DNA of 64,000 bases from Pisaster brevispinus (lineage: Eukaryota; Echinodermata; Asteroidea; Forcipulatida; Asteriidae): assembly GCA_023634235.1 (NCBI GenBank), contig JAMKCF010000007.1, forward strand, positions 682,001 to 746,000, given 5' to 3'. This document shows positions 1-10,982 of this stretch, one piece after another (the stretch's first letter is position 1; the number at the start of each line of letters is the position of its first letter). Made by a program: the position numbers and the translations under genes. The notes under the pieces were generated by a model, which worked only from the letters and a program-made list of their open reading frames with translations, did not search any database and had not been told where the DNA came from.

Positions 1-1160
1 TATTTTATATTATTTCTGAGTTCATTTGACATAACTTGCGTCCATGAATAATTATTATCGTAATCTTTTGGATTCATCTGATTCCAACATCCAAACAAGC
101 CGTTTTGTTAATAAAGTGGGATCTCGAAACTTTCAAACGGACACTAATAACCTCGTTTGGTCATTTGGGTCACCAAAAGTAATGAGTTATAAAGAATCAG
201 ATGAAGAAAAAAAAAATGATGCTGCAAATTGTAATAACTTCAACTCAAGTCTGATAACGTCACATTTGTTTTAAATACAATAAGTCTAATATTATAAATT
301 TTAGTTGTAGTCAAACATATCCTGAAATGACTAAAAACTCAGTTTGTTTGAACTAAAACTCAGTTCTGGCCCCATCCGTCCACATTAATGAATATTGGAG
401 GGATGCCCCCATCTGCCCCCCCCCCAAGGAAAAGACAACCCAACTGTCTTCAACATTCTCATATTGATCTTTGCATGCCCCTTTTTTAAAGAATGATAAT
501 TAAATAAACAATGCTAATTAGACACAAATAGACATTACAGTGACAAGGAAGGAAGATAACTGAAAACAAAAATCAAACTAAACGACAGACTAATCTGTTA
601 AGGAAATACAAACCATCTTTAAACGTAGTGTCATAGATTGCAAAATTTTTAAATAATTAATGATCATGAACAATTTACTTGAGGATAAGCACTTCATATA
701 TTGAAAGTATAAAGTATTTTGAGAAAAGATGCCCTTCAAAGTAATATGGTTTTGATAATGTTTTGCCCCCAAAAGTCATGGTTGGTTGTGTCCGTTCGCC
801 AATGCTCTGGCCAGAGATGCGGTTGGTACCCGCTCTCACCTCGCTAGTTGAGGTTCTTCTGAAAATACCATGACAGTTTGTTGTTGTTTTCTCAGCAAGT
901 AGGCACTGTATTCAGCTGAAACTTTCACAGGTGACTTTTATTGTATCGTTCTTCACAATTTTGCCTATGAATCAGCAGAACGATGGCACAAAAACAATCT
1001 ATGACCGAACCTTTAAAGTCTTGTTTTTGCCAAGAATGTAACTTAATTGAAATCGTTTCCCTAACTCAGGTTTTATCAAGCCAGATGTCTTCAACATTTC
1101 ATATTTTGAATTGAGTTCTCGACTGACTTGTCCTAGGATCTCTAGTTTTCATATCAACGT
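1..1160. other. Upstream flank of receptor A, paralogous to other unit boundaries
   Basis: No gene supported. Positions about 90-330 match 42860-43110 and 61410-61660 (shared phrase ACTTTCAAACSGACAC), the recurrent unit boundary. Positions about 780-1160 match the upstream regions of type 1 receptors C, F and G, including CCTCGCTAGTTGAGGTTCTT and GCAAGTAGGCACTGTATTCA, so they probably hold the type 1 promoter. The TATA-like element seen in C and F (TATAAAG) is decayed here. Short ORFs are not conserved in the paralogous segments. Confidence 0.5.
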
Positions 1161-1161
1161 A

Positions 1162-1216
1162 AAGACTGCAGTTTGCTGCTATTTTATTGCTCATTATACA
1201 CGTATCAACAGCTACA
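1162..1216 (+). promoter_or_regulatory. Conserved pre-ATG leader, receptor A
   Basis: A leader of about 50 bases directly upstream of the ATG, shared by all eight receptor starts in the window. Recognisable parts are ACTGCAGTTTGCTG at the left and CAACAGCTACAATG at the start codon. Here TTATTGC replaces the usual TTCATCGC. Likely 5' UTR; transcription start not determined. Confidence 0.5.
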
Positions 1217-2977
1217 ATGTTTCTGCTCATTCTTGTTATGACTTCGATCTGTGGGTTGGGTGAGGCGACACTTTTCCAGACTCACCCAGTTGACACTCTC
1301 GCCTTGTCGGGTGAGCGTGTACCATTGACTTGTACACTCCAACATGTGCAATGTGGCGAACATGGAACTTATGAGTTACGCTGGCAACGAGGAGTGACCA
1401 CCGCACCAGAAAACAATAGTTTCATTTTTAGCGGCACTTCAACGTATAGAAATTTCACAGGGATGGAGAGGTATAGGGTCCGGTCTGTTGCCTGTACGTG
1501 GACTTTATACATACGGATTGTAAATCAAACCGATGGAGGCAGATATTACAGCTGCTATGTCAGCAAGGTGAAACCGTCTTCACAAAGAACGGATAAATTT
1601 CTAAAGTAGCGAGCCTGACTGTAGTCGATCCGATAGACACTACTGTCATACCGTCTCAGATTGAGAGTTACGTGGGTCAAAATGCTACATTTCGTTGCCA
1701 GACTAGTCGATTGACAACGTATGACTTACAATTCAGTTGGCAAATGCAAATGCAAATGCAAGACGCATCTTGGTCAAGAGTAGAGAAGAAAGACTGGATG
1801 GTTAAATTTAAAGACGATGGAAAGAGCATGACTCTGAGGTTAGATATGGGGATGAATGGTTCTAAGGTAAGATGTGGAGTGCGTATTTTGCGATCATCGT
1901 CATTCAAATGGGCCAGAAAAATTGGTTGGATAATTGTTTCACCGAATGATGAGGGAACCATCGAAACTTCAACAGACTTGGTGACAATGGAACCAACACA
2001 ATCACTCACAGATCCTCTTCTAATAAGCGACGCTGAACACATAACGAGTGAGCAGTTAGATCAGCAGTCAAAACCAGCTGCACCCCAGACCCCATCCCCT
2101 CTACCAACCAAGAAGCCAGACCCTGATCCTCTGAGTAGCAACCCTTCTTCAGGATCTACGGACTCTGCAGTCATATTAGTAGGAGGAGCTGTAGGAGCTG
2201 GTTTCTTATGTCTCATCATTGTAATCCTCCTGTACTTTCTTGTCTTCAGAGGACGATCTCAATTCAAGGCTATTGATAAGCGTAAATCTCACACACCTCA
2301 AGATGGTGGAGGAGAAAGTGAAGCAGACGGGGTATCAGAAACCCAACTGCACAGAGTCACTCTGAGGTGTGGACAAGAAACTGACCACACTAGCTCTGCA
2401 GGTCAGAGGTCAGTTCAGTTCCCGAGTGAAACAGTTATTGTTGTAGCGACACCAGCAGGCAGAGACAAAACATGATCAAGACGGTGCGGACAAACCTCTG
2501 TCCACTGAAACTGATGGATCAGTCAATGATGGGGAGGAGAAACGGATTGATACTCAGAATCATCATGAGTCCATGTATGCTGTGGTGGATAGCAGTCGCG
2601 CTAAGTACACAGCTACGACCGTGAGTATTTATTCTAAACATGAAATGCCGTCTGAGCATCAGAAATCAACCGTCGCTGTCAAGGATTTTCCGGTACCAGG
2701 ACGCGTCGTTGACCGTCAACCGTCCGGTCAGAAACCCCCTCGCGTCATTCCGTACCGTGTCTCCAAACGCCGAGCGAGCACCGCAACCCAAGCCCTGGCC
2801 GCGCAAGAGCAAACGGCAGACCGTGGTGAGGACGGTCTCGTCAAGGATGACCCAAGACAGAGGAATGTGGAAGGTCTGATCTACGCTGACTTGGATCTAT
2901 CACGAGGATCGGCAAGAGTCATCAACACGGAGGAGGAGACGGTTTATGCTGACATAGGATACAAGAAGGTGCTGTAA
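1217..2977 (+). pseudogene. Type 1 Ig receptor A, long ITIM tail, two frameshifts
   Basis: Homologue of intact receptor C at 15851. It has a signal peptide, a first Ig domain with four cysteines, a second Ig domain with the MNGSKVRC motif, a Pro-rich stalk, a transmembrane helix near 2160-2250 and a long tail. The tail carries three ITIM/ITSM-like tyrosines: SMYAVV, LIYADL and TVYADI. Frame is lost twice. Near 1595-1600 one base is missing relative to C, giving a stop after DKFLK. Near 2449 about 11 bases are missing relative to paralogous tails, giving a stop at 2475; the rest of the tail is open to 2977. A six-base slippage repeat (CAAATG) makes QMQMQMQ at 1741-1761 where paralogues have QIQ. 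ATG at 1217 matches all paralogues; the ATG at 1187 only extends through leader sequence. Probably a pseudogene, though a sequencing or allelic frameshift cannot be excluded. Confidence 0.8.
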
Positions 2978-3690
2978 AACTTCCGGGTTAGTAAACCCAC
3001 GAATCAAAAGGCAATGTGTCTTTAAGCTCAAAATCAACTCTCGAATGATAATATTATCTAATAATGTCTATTACTCTATAATTGTCATAATATTGGATAG
3101 TTAATGTTTTTCTGAATCTAAATTATTTAAAAGGGACGCTTAGAGCGTAGAAATAGAGAAGTTCAGAGTCAACCGCTACTTCATTAACAAACTACGCACG
3201 AATTAGAACTTAAGTCTCGTGTGCGGTTTTTGTGTTTCGCATGTCAAGCATCACATTCACTACTCAGTTACCAGTTATTGACTAAGTACTCGCTAATATC
3301 GACACATTATGCAAAGCTGTTTTATTTAAATTTGTGGAACTCGTTAAAAAAAATGACATCAGTTTAATACAAGATATAGCTTTTTATAGCTCAGATTATT
3401 TTCATCGGACTGACAGTCAAAATCAACCACTCCCTGCAGATTTGTTTCACTTATAATGTTTGGCAATAGAAAATTTATCACACTGCATGGCATTGAATAA
3501 AGTCGATTCTAATAGCAATCATTTCCTTGAGAACATTAATGTTGTCTTTCACAGGAAGCGGAAATGAATTATGACCTGATCTTCTCAAATGTCAATAAAC
3601 TTGGATGACACAAAACTGCAAGTTAAGACAGAAAAACGGATTTTGAGGACGAGGTTGTCCTCCTAGAAACTCCTTATGTGGAGAATGATT
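2978..3690. other. 3' flank of receptor A, duplicated after receptor C
   Basis: Non-coding. It aligns with 17627-19110 downstream of receptor C (shared phrases CTCAAAATCAACTCTCGAAT and GTTTCACTTATAATG), so the duplicated unit extends well beyond the coding region. No gene seen. Confidence 0.6.
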
Positions 3691-3735
3691 TATGACGCGG
3701 AGGTTGGACTCGAACCCACGACCTTCCACTTAATA
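3690..3735 (-). repeat. tRNA-derived SINE fragment (box B only)
   Basis: On the minus strand GGTTCGAGTCC (3706-3716) is a perfect Pol III box B with flanking T-arm-like sequence. No convincing box A is present. Related copies lie at 19110-19155 and 36890-36960 in paralogous flanks, so it was present before those duplications. Not a functional tRNA. Confidence 0.45.
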
Positions 3736-3754
3736 TATGAACATTCTAAAAACT

Positions 3755-3970
3755 GACGGGGCAGAATTGACCCAGATTCCTGGTCTTTAGGCCCTGAGCC
3801 ATTTCTCGGTCAGTGTGACCAGGAATCATTGTCAAACTGACCCAGAAATGGGTCAAACTGACAAAACCGAATTAAAATCTCCTTTGATTCAAAACCAGTG
3901 TCCGTGTCAGCCTGACCCAAGAGTGGTTCAAGCCCCACTGGGACCCGGAATCTTGCTCAGTTCTGCCATG
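3755..3970. repeat. Repeat rich in TGACCC / GGGTCA half-sites
   Basis: Several TGACCC or GGGTCA hexamers in both orientations, including the perfect hairpin TGACCCAGAAATGGGTCA near 3839. A second copy lies at 19168-19388. The hexamer resembles nuclear-receptor half-sites, but it may simply be the internal structure of an old repeat. Confidence 0.4.
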
Positions 3971-3989
3971 GAGTGTTTAGAGTGTTAAG

Positions 3990-5165
3990 GGGCCTATGTA
4001 TTTATCCAACATTTTATCGATTCGTTTAATCAGGAATATTTCCAGAAAAAAATTGCTAAAGTTGTTTAAATTAAATAAAACACGTCCACAGGATAAGTAT
4101 ATGCCATTTTCTTTATTGAATACTTGTTTACAAAGTTGGAGAAGTTACGACATAAGCATTTATAGTCAATTGTGTGATTTAATACTTTTCATATTGGTGT
4201 AATCAGTCTGGATTTTGTCCTGGGCAAAGTACCGCTCATGCTATGCTAGATTTGTATAAACATTTAACAGACCCTTTCCAAGCTTCTACATAGGTGTCTT
4301 CATGGACTTGGTTCTGCTGGTCATGATTTCTTGCTTAATAAGCTCAATTATTATGGGACTTGGTGAGTTTCACTTAATGTGTGTGTCTCTATCTTAACAA
4401 GCTTAGCCAGTATGTTCCACTGAACGGGCTGAATCCAACCATCGAGGTCCCCCAATGCTCTACACTTGGACCGTTATTATATTACATTGATGTTAATGAT
4501 ATGCCAATGTGTTGTTCGGTTGTAAAAGCCCCCCCCCCCTTTTTTTTGATGACACAACTCTTCTTGCTTCTGTGAATGAATGGAAGGAATTAGCTTTTTG
4601 GGGGAAACATAGATTGACTGGTTTTAAAAGACTGGCTTAGAGCTAATAGGTAAAAAGTGCACCCAGATAAAACGTATTGTATACATGTTATTCTTCCAGG
4701 CAAAATGAAAGGTGGTTACCTGATATATTGTTATTGCTATTGTTCGTTTGAAAATATTTTTAGTACTAGACTTTTAGGTTTTAAAACTGATACAAATTTG
4801 CTCTAGAAGGAACAGATATCCTATGTTTCTAATAAAGTACCCATAGTTAAATACATGCTTAAAAGAGAACCAAAATACTTACTAGGATTGAGAATAGTAT
4901 TTCTGTCTACAGCGCAAAGGTTAATTCCTATTTAAGTTACAGGGTTTTAGCATTGTGTGGTTTGTTTAGAATTGATCTATCTTTCTTTGATAGGATTATT
5001 TCACGTCTAAAGGAATGAATTAGGAATGCCTACCATGCTAAATACAAAGCCCATACTTCACCTATTTGTTTTACAATTTAAAAATTCTCCAGAGGGAGTT
5101 GATGATGTTAAGTTTGGTTTACCCTTTTATGATGGTTATGAATAATTTCATAACCTACTTCCTGA
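3990..5165 (+). mobile_element. Decayed LINE reverse transcriptase (CR1/Jockey-like)
   Basis: Reverse transcriptase fragments in shifting frames, in normal order. These include SLLNT near 4110, a QSG/F-like segment followed by STAHAMLDLY at 4200-4260, QYVPLNG near 4408, VPQCSTLGPLL near 4450 (normally VPQGSTLGPLLF), NDMP near 4495 and DDTTLLAS near 4545. These are the RT motifs of non-LTR retrotransposons of the CR1/Jockey/L2 group. Frameshifts, stops and a poly-C run (4530-4540) show it is dead. A shorter copy is at 19400-20020 in unit 2. Confidence 0.65.
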
Positions 5166-5635
5166 AAACTTAATCAGTGACTTTTGTTTTCGTTGAACCA
5201 AGACACTCATTCGTATACTACCCGCCAAAAATGACCACATCCATTTTCATGGTACTTGTAGACACGGCATTGCATTGGCTAATTATAGATACGTTTTGTC
5301 TACCATTGTCAATTCTCTTCCACCTCTCTAAAGACGTGACTAAGCGAACTTGTCTAAAATGGTGTTCACGAGGCAATAAACGGAATTTTATTTGTACAAG
5401 TACATGGATTTCCCTGGTGCTAATCTTAACTGTTTTCTAGCCCGTATAAGGAGCTGGGCAATATGTACTCTTAGTTTTACATTGCTATTGTATGTATTAA
5501 ACCCCTGAAGGAACTTGCCTTCAATTTGTATTGTGTTTTTCCAACTGATATAACTGTATGTTCGTAATTGCTATAATCTACTTGATCAAAATTTGACAGC
5601 AGTCTTGGGTGCTCCACTACAAAAAGCCCTTCTCT
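5166..5635. other. Unresolved sequence between LINE relic and foldback element
   Basis: No convincing gene. The right half (about 5340-5635) is also present at 20020-20320 in unit 2, with the same order of LINE relic then foldback element. Confidence 0.4.
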
Positions 5636-7883
5636 AAGGGCGATCATTGGGGCCAAAAAAGACAATTACAAAAATATATAGATTGCCAGAAATAAATCAA
5701 TCCCAAGAAATATAAATCAATCCCCATAAGTATTTCAATCACCAGAAGAACATCAATCCCTTAAATATATCAATCCCCAGAATAAACCATTCCCCAGAAA
5801 TATCGATCCCGGAAATATATCAAGCGGCTCAGGATACGAGTGATTTGCTATGCGGTTATTTTGTACACGGCCTATGAAGCAAGCGGAATCCACTATACGA
5901 GTTTATTTATAAATTATGGATTTGAAGCGCCCTATCAAGCGCCTGAAAGAAGAAGTTTGCCAGAGTTTTAAAATCACCACTTTAAAATTTGAATGAAGCA
6001 ATATAGTTTTATTTTAAAATAACACCGAAAATAGACCGATTGCGCGACCAATGTCACAATACCTATAGTGGGTGTAAAACATAAACAAAACAAGGCGTCC
6101 TCCATAGGAAGGTGCCGTTGTTGTAACTTACGTGATGATTGTTTTATTTTGCTTATTTTGAGACTTTTCTGTCTTGAAATACCGGTAAGTGCAGAATATT
6201 TCAGAGTCTGTAACATACCGGTGGTTCTGATGGAAATGTTCCAGCAAGTATTGTAAATTTAACAATGAATTAATCTTTTTATAAGTTCACGAATTTCACG
6301 ATCGACCGCATTTTTCAAAACAAGAATGTCAAAACTTTGAAGCTGAAATCATCTCAAAGAAAAAGGCTTTCCAAAACTGTTAGATTAATTTGTCTATTTG
6401 AAACTAAGTAAGACTAAACGCTTACCTTTCCAATGATTTATTTTCAGTTGGCAGAGAGACTATTAAGCTACACCGATTATACAACTCACTTATCCTTTGC
6501 CATAGCCCTATATAACTGTTGTTTCTGCCTTCCGAGGAATGTTCAAGCATTCTTGAGGCGTATCTAAGAGTCTCCTTGCCTTTGTTCACTCACTTTAGGC
6601 TCTCGCACGCATGCTATACACTCTTCTCAATCATTTCTAAATTTAACGTCAATGCTACACCTAAACAAGACTCAATTTCGATGAAGGAGAACAAGCTCGC
6701 GTCAAAAGAACTAAGCAAGTTGGGAACTTCGAATACGGCGGGAAGCTAGAAGTAGCGCTTGACAAATTCAAATTTGCCCTTTTCAGCAAATGCGATGTCG
6801 ACTTGGTAATCGAAGCAGTGCAGGAGGCCAAGGACTTGATTGCCAAAAGGAAGAGAATTAAGATCAGAATAGCCGACGGGAGCAAGCCGGCTGGACCACG
6901 GTTGAACAGCTCGATAGAGCAGCTCAAAAGCGTCAGAGTCGCAGAGGAAGAGGCCGTAAAAGAACTTGAACAACCGATATGGCGCAGGGGTCTTTCTACC
7001 CACAGTCCATCCCTCAAGATCTTGCTTCTCGCCGTCTTTTTCATACTTTGTTAGTTCAATCTGCATATCGTGGATGCAGCCCTGTCCAATACTTGTTGAT
7101 TAAAACTCTTGTCGTCCCACGCCGGTTGCATAACTCAAATAAAACCTCTCTGTGGTTGAATTTAATACTGCCAATTCATGAAACAGTAATGGGATTACAA
7201 CAATGTCGCAACATACAACTTTAATACAAGGGCTTAGCAACTCTGTTATTATTTTCCACAAACAAACATTTTGAAAACTGGTTTTCTGCAAAAAAAAACA
7301 CGAAAAAAACAACACACTTTTTTTAACAAAACCCTAATTATGAGGAAAAAAACTATCCATGGTGAAAATCAAATCAGAATGAAAACCCAAATATTTTAGG
7401 AGGGGAAGTGGAAAAGACTTTGTCACACAGTTAACCCTCTCCCCAAAATCATGAAAGTCCGCAAAATTAATATTTGCAATGGTGGACCCGGGGTATGGTT
7501 AGTCTTGTGCCTTGGGGGGGGGGGGGGGACTCCACGTCTAACGCTCGTATAGCGGGTTCAACTTGTTCCATATGCCGTGTACAAAATATCCGCATAGGAA
7601 ATCACCCGTATCCTGGGCTGCTTGATAAATTCCCGGGATTGATACATTTCTGAGAAATGATTTATTCTGGGCATTGATATATTTCTGGGAATTGAAATTT
7701 TTATGTGGATTGAAATGTTTCTGGGGATTGAAATGTTTCTAGGGATTGATATAAATCTGGGCATTGATATATTTTGGTGATTGAGATATTTCTGGGGATA
7801 GATTTATATTTCTGGGGCTTGATTTATTTCTGGGAATCTCTTTATTTTTGTAGTTGTCTTTTTTTCCAAAATGGCCGCCCATA
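5636..7883. mobile_element. Large foldback element with minisatellite arms
   Basis: The left arm (about 5639-5904) reappears inverted at about 7544-7883. Each arm contains a degenerate 17-18 bp minisatellite of the type ATATATCAATCCCCAGAA. The arms end outward with a match to CAAAAAAGACAATTACAAA and inward with GTACACGGC..CTATACGAG. About 1.6 kb lies between them, including a coding-like segment at 6680-6960. A deleted relative is at 20320-21435. The structure resembles foldback DNA transposons; no transposase was recognised. Confidence 0.6.
6680..6965 (+). pseudogene. Coding-like cargo segment in foldback element, frameshifted
   Basis: Homologous to the 87-residue open frame at 20729-20992, but a deletion and frame change after LASKELSKL break it. 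The downstream frame reads IEAVQEAKDLIAKRKRIKIR, then ADGSKPAGPR. It is rich in Lys/Arg/Glu and likely helical. It may be the remnant of a gag-like or other transposon protein; I do not recognise it firmly. Confidence 0.3.
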
Positions 7884-9020
7884 TTCTCTATAGTTACATC
7901 AAGTTCTAGGAAACAGGAATAGATACAAGTTTCTAATTATAAAACAAATTATGCCAAATTGAACACACCTTTCTGATATTTCGTCTGGACATAAAGTATA
8001 CAGGGAAACACAACCCAAACTAAAAGCACACTGACTTCTATAGCTGCTCAAAAGTCATGTGGGTAATTTGTTTTCGTGTATATCGATAAATGATTAGTTA
8101 AACTCCGACAGGCAAATATCTTACCAGTGGAATCTTGCATACTATTTGGCTACGGATAAAACTTTACTTTCCGAGCTTAAGCAAAGGGCAGAATCATCTT
8201 CTGTTTATAATTTTGTGTTAAAAAAAAAAAAATCAAATAAATAATAATAATCTGTCTAAATGTTAAGCTACAACAAGAGTGAGAAATGTGTTTGAATTTC
8301 AGTATAGATCACTCAAACAGCAAAATCCGATTTGGAAGATTGTGCTAAATTATAAATCTAAAGTTAACTTGCTTTTCTATACAAGTATAAATTCCAAACA
8401 TTTTGTGTAGTGATGCTTTATTAGCATTGGCTGTTGCACTGGTTTGCATTTCTAAATCTGAACTGATTTATAGACTGACTCGTCATAGGATCTCTGGTTT
8501 CCGGACTGTCCCAGACGAGGTTGACTAAATTACAAGACGAATTATACAAATACATAGACCAATAATGGCAAGAACAACATGTAAACATCTTAACCGTTGA
8601 GTTGAAATGAATTGAAAAATGCAATCCTTCTCACATGAATCATCTGAAAGTGAGTGATTTTTTGGGGTAAAAATATTCAATAAAACAAAGAAGAAGTAGT
8701 CGACAATTAGAAATAAAGCAAAGTTTATGTTTTTTTTTTATTCGGTTTCCTGCTATTTGCCTCTTACATATGTATGCTTTATCTATATCCGTTGAATACG
8801 CTTACTGTTTGCTGGCGAATAAAATGAAATGAAATGATAATAATGTCAATACAAATATGTCAATCTACGTTTGATCTTTTTATTGAAATCATCAATTCAA
8901 ACAAGTTGAATCTTGCGTCAACATAGAGAGAAGACTGGTCGGGGAAATGTTTCAATGTGCAATTGTTGACAACCCTAATGATGTTGTTTACAATAATTGT
9001 ATGTAGGCCCAGACATGCTT
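7884..9020. other. Duplicated intergenic segment upstream of receptor B
   Basis: Non-coding. Aligns with 21435-22270 in unit 2 and partly with 31840-34220 in unit 3 (for example GAATCATCTGAAAGTGAGTG and CAAATTGAATCTTGCGTCAA variants). A poly-A run lies at 8220. No gene supported. Confidence 0.55.
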
Positions 9021-9021
9021 A

Positions 9022-9176
9022 GGAGAGCTACATTGTGGGCTTTCCACAGGTGTTGTCTATGATCCCTTTTCTTTAATCTTTCCTGTTAAAAACATTGTGG
9101 GCACAGCCCCACAATGTAACAAAAGCCCACAACTGCTCATCCTACCTAAAACTCACCCCACAATGTATCTCTCGTC
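9022..9176. mobile_element. Small MITE present only in unit 1
   Basis: The paralogous site at about 22262-22275 lacks this segment: GTATGTAGGCC runs almost directly into TGGGATATAACGG. The insert ends are imperfect inverted repeats around GAGAGCTACATTGTGGG and its complement near 9157-9172, and ACATTGTGGG recurs internally. This fits a short non-autonomous DNA element of about 150-175 bp. Confidence 0.5.
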
Positions 9177-9700
9177 CGCCAATTGGGATATAACGGACGT
9201 GCAGACATAGAATTACACAGAGGCCACGGGGTGGAGGTCATGACCTCTGTTGCCCCTGGTTTTGGACTTGGTACCCAATTAACAGTTTCTCATAGACTTT
9301 AGCCTACAATTTTCCAATGAGCGTGCCGTTTGTAAACTTAAATTGGCTTTGTCATCTTAAAGTTGACATTCCAAGCATGGATGTGTTTGAAATGTGACAC
9401 TAATAATAAACTGACACAAACAAATATTTACTCAAGAGACATGTAAGGAATTAAATTTGATTAGTTCATTTAAAACGAGTGGTTCAGCTTATATTTGATC
9501 ATGTTGTTTAATTAACTTTCCTCCATGCGAGACGAAATCATAAAAGATGTATGGTCAAATTGGGATTTAAGTACAAATAAAAAAAAGTTGTTTCCGTAAA
9601 CCAATTGGCCAAAAAATGATTTATAGTTTCGTGGTAAAAAGTAAAGCGGAAGTTGGGAGAAAAAAACCACCTGTTTAAAAAGCAATCTTCAAAAAGCTTG
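9177..9700. other. Distal promoter flank of receptor B
   Basis: Non-coding. Aligned with 22270-22810 (upstream of D) and 34290-34760 (upstream of the 35012 relic), so it is the conserved type 2 upstream region. Confidence 0.5.
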
Positions 9701-9707
9701 TTTTTAT

Positions 9708-9714
9708 TATAAAA
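9708..9714 (+). promoter_or_regulatory. TATA-like element, type 2 receptor B
   Basis: TATAAAA in a segment conserved upstream of all three unit-type 2 genes (also 22818-22824 and 34769-34775), about 235 bases before the ATG in each. Conservation of position supports it. The start site is unmapped, and the distance implies a long 5' UTR or a second start site. Confidence 0.35.
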
Positions 9715-9890
9715 CCCGTACTTCATTGACAACGGATCGAGGTTTTATCAGTGTTTTGGTTAAGTTTGAAGATGACTTGAAGAATCTATGGATGAAAACA
9801 ATTAGATTTTGAATCTAATCGTTGCTTGGTGTAAAACATTAAGTACTTTGGTTAGGTTTTAATTTGTGACTTGAGTTCATAGCACTGTGA

Positions 9891-9944
9891 ACACGGCAGT
9901 TTGCTGTTAATTCATCGCTCAGTCTACTCGTATCAACAGCTACA
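9891..9944 (+). promoter_or_regulatory. Conserved pre-ATG leader, receptor B
   Basis: Same leader as at the other receptor starts: GCAGTTTGCTGTTAATTCAT then CAACAGCTACAATG. Likely 5' UTR. Confidence 0.5.
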
Positions 9945-10982
9945 ATGTTTCTGCTCATTCTTGTAATGACTTTGATCTGTGGGTTGGGTGAGGCGACACT
10001 TTTCCAGACTCATCCAGTTGACACCCTCGCCATGCGTGGAGGAGATGCATCCTTAAGCTGTAAACCAGTAAATGAATTTTGTGGAGGGCATCTGATTGTA
10101 TACTGGCAGCGCGGTCCTAACATAACACCGAAATGGAATAAAACCATTTTTAACGGCCTCGATGTTTCTAGAAACTTTACCGGTAGAGAGAGGTATACCG
10201 TGTCAGTTAGCGACTGTACATGGACTTTACGTATAGAGGACATTCAACCAGTAGATGGAAGATATTACAGTTGCTATATCAACAATGGGTATTCCAAAGT
10301 AGCAAGATTGATTATTGTTGATCCGATAGACACTACTGTCTTACCGTCGCGGATTGATAGATACGCGGGTGAAAATGCCTACTTCAGTTGCCACACGCAA
10401 CCACTCGACCAGCACGGTCTGGAATACACTTGGGATGTGAAAACACAGGGAAGCTCTGAATGGGAAGAATTGTTGGAGAAGAATACTAGGATTGAATTTC
10501 ACAATAACAAGACTATCATGACAATGGTTAGGTTGGGATTAGAGATGAATGGTTTCAGGGTCCAATGTTCAGTACACAATGGATTGTCGTCATGGCCAGG
10601 AATAAGACACAATGGCTGTTTGTTTGTGCACTCAACACCATCTGCACCCCAGACCCCATCCCCTCTTCCGACCAAGAAGCAAGATCCCAATCCTGTCAGT
10701 AGCAACCCTTCTTCAGGATGCACGAACTCTACAGTCATCTTAGTAGGATGGTCACTAGCTGCTGTATTCATCAATCTCTTCTGCTCATCTCTGGTGTACA
10801 TTATCGTGACCAAAATACGATCCAAAGCCAATCATAATTTAACCCGTGTAGTTCAGACAACTCAATATGATGAAGATGGAAACGCATATAAGGAATTGGA
10901 AACCCAACTACATGGGCAAGCTGCTTCTACTGGCCATAAAGAAACTGCACCATCCATCTATCAAGAACTGATATTTAAGTAG
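9945..10982 (+). CDS. Type 2 Ig receptor B, two Ig domains, short tail
   Basis: Intact 345-residue type I membrane protein. Signal peptide about 1-17. Ig domain 1 (about 18-125) has canonical C39/C110 with W54 and DGRYYSC, plus an extra pair C46/C91 (SDCTW). Ig domain 2 (about 126-225) has C149/C208 with W163 and EMNGFRVQC instead of DxGxYxC. A Pro-rich stalk precedes one uncharged transmembrane helix (about 264-288). The short tail has Y315 (AYKEL) and Y339 (SIYQEL, matching the ITIM consensus S/I/V/LxYxxI/V/L). The 24-residue spacing is too long for an ITAM. Family knowledge: ITIM tyrosines recruit SH2 phosphatases in vertebrate inhibitory receptors; such a role here is inference. No introns are needed. 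A polyadenylation signal AATAAA lies at 11409. Confidence 0.85.
   Translation: MFLLILVMTLICGLGEATLFQTHPVDTLAMRGGDASLSCKPVNEFCGGHLIVYWQRGPNITPKWNKTIFNGLDVSRNFTGRERYTVSVSDCTWTLRIEDIQPVDGRYYSCYINNGYSKVARLIIVDPIDTTVLPSRIDRYAGENAYFSCHTQPLDQHGLEYTWDVKTQGSSEWEELLEKNTRIEFHNNKTIMTMVRLGLEMNGFRVQCSVHNGLSSWPGIRHNGCLFVHSTPSAPQTPSPLPTKKQDPNPVSSNPSSGCTNSTVILVGWSLAAVFINLFCSSLVYIIVTKIRSKANHNLTRVVQTTQYDEDGNAYKELETQLHGQAASTGHKETAPSIYQELIFK

Noticed and set aside
1187..1216. Upstream in-frame ATG starts (also 22995 and 37529)
   Set aside because: The extra residues come from the conserved leader and are not in a common frame among paralogues; the ATG before FLLI is shared by all.
10880..10982. ITAM in the short tails (AYxEL/V and YQEL)
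   Set aside because: The two tyrosines are 24 residues apart; an ITAM needs about 10-12. The second site fits an ITIM instead.
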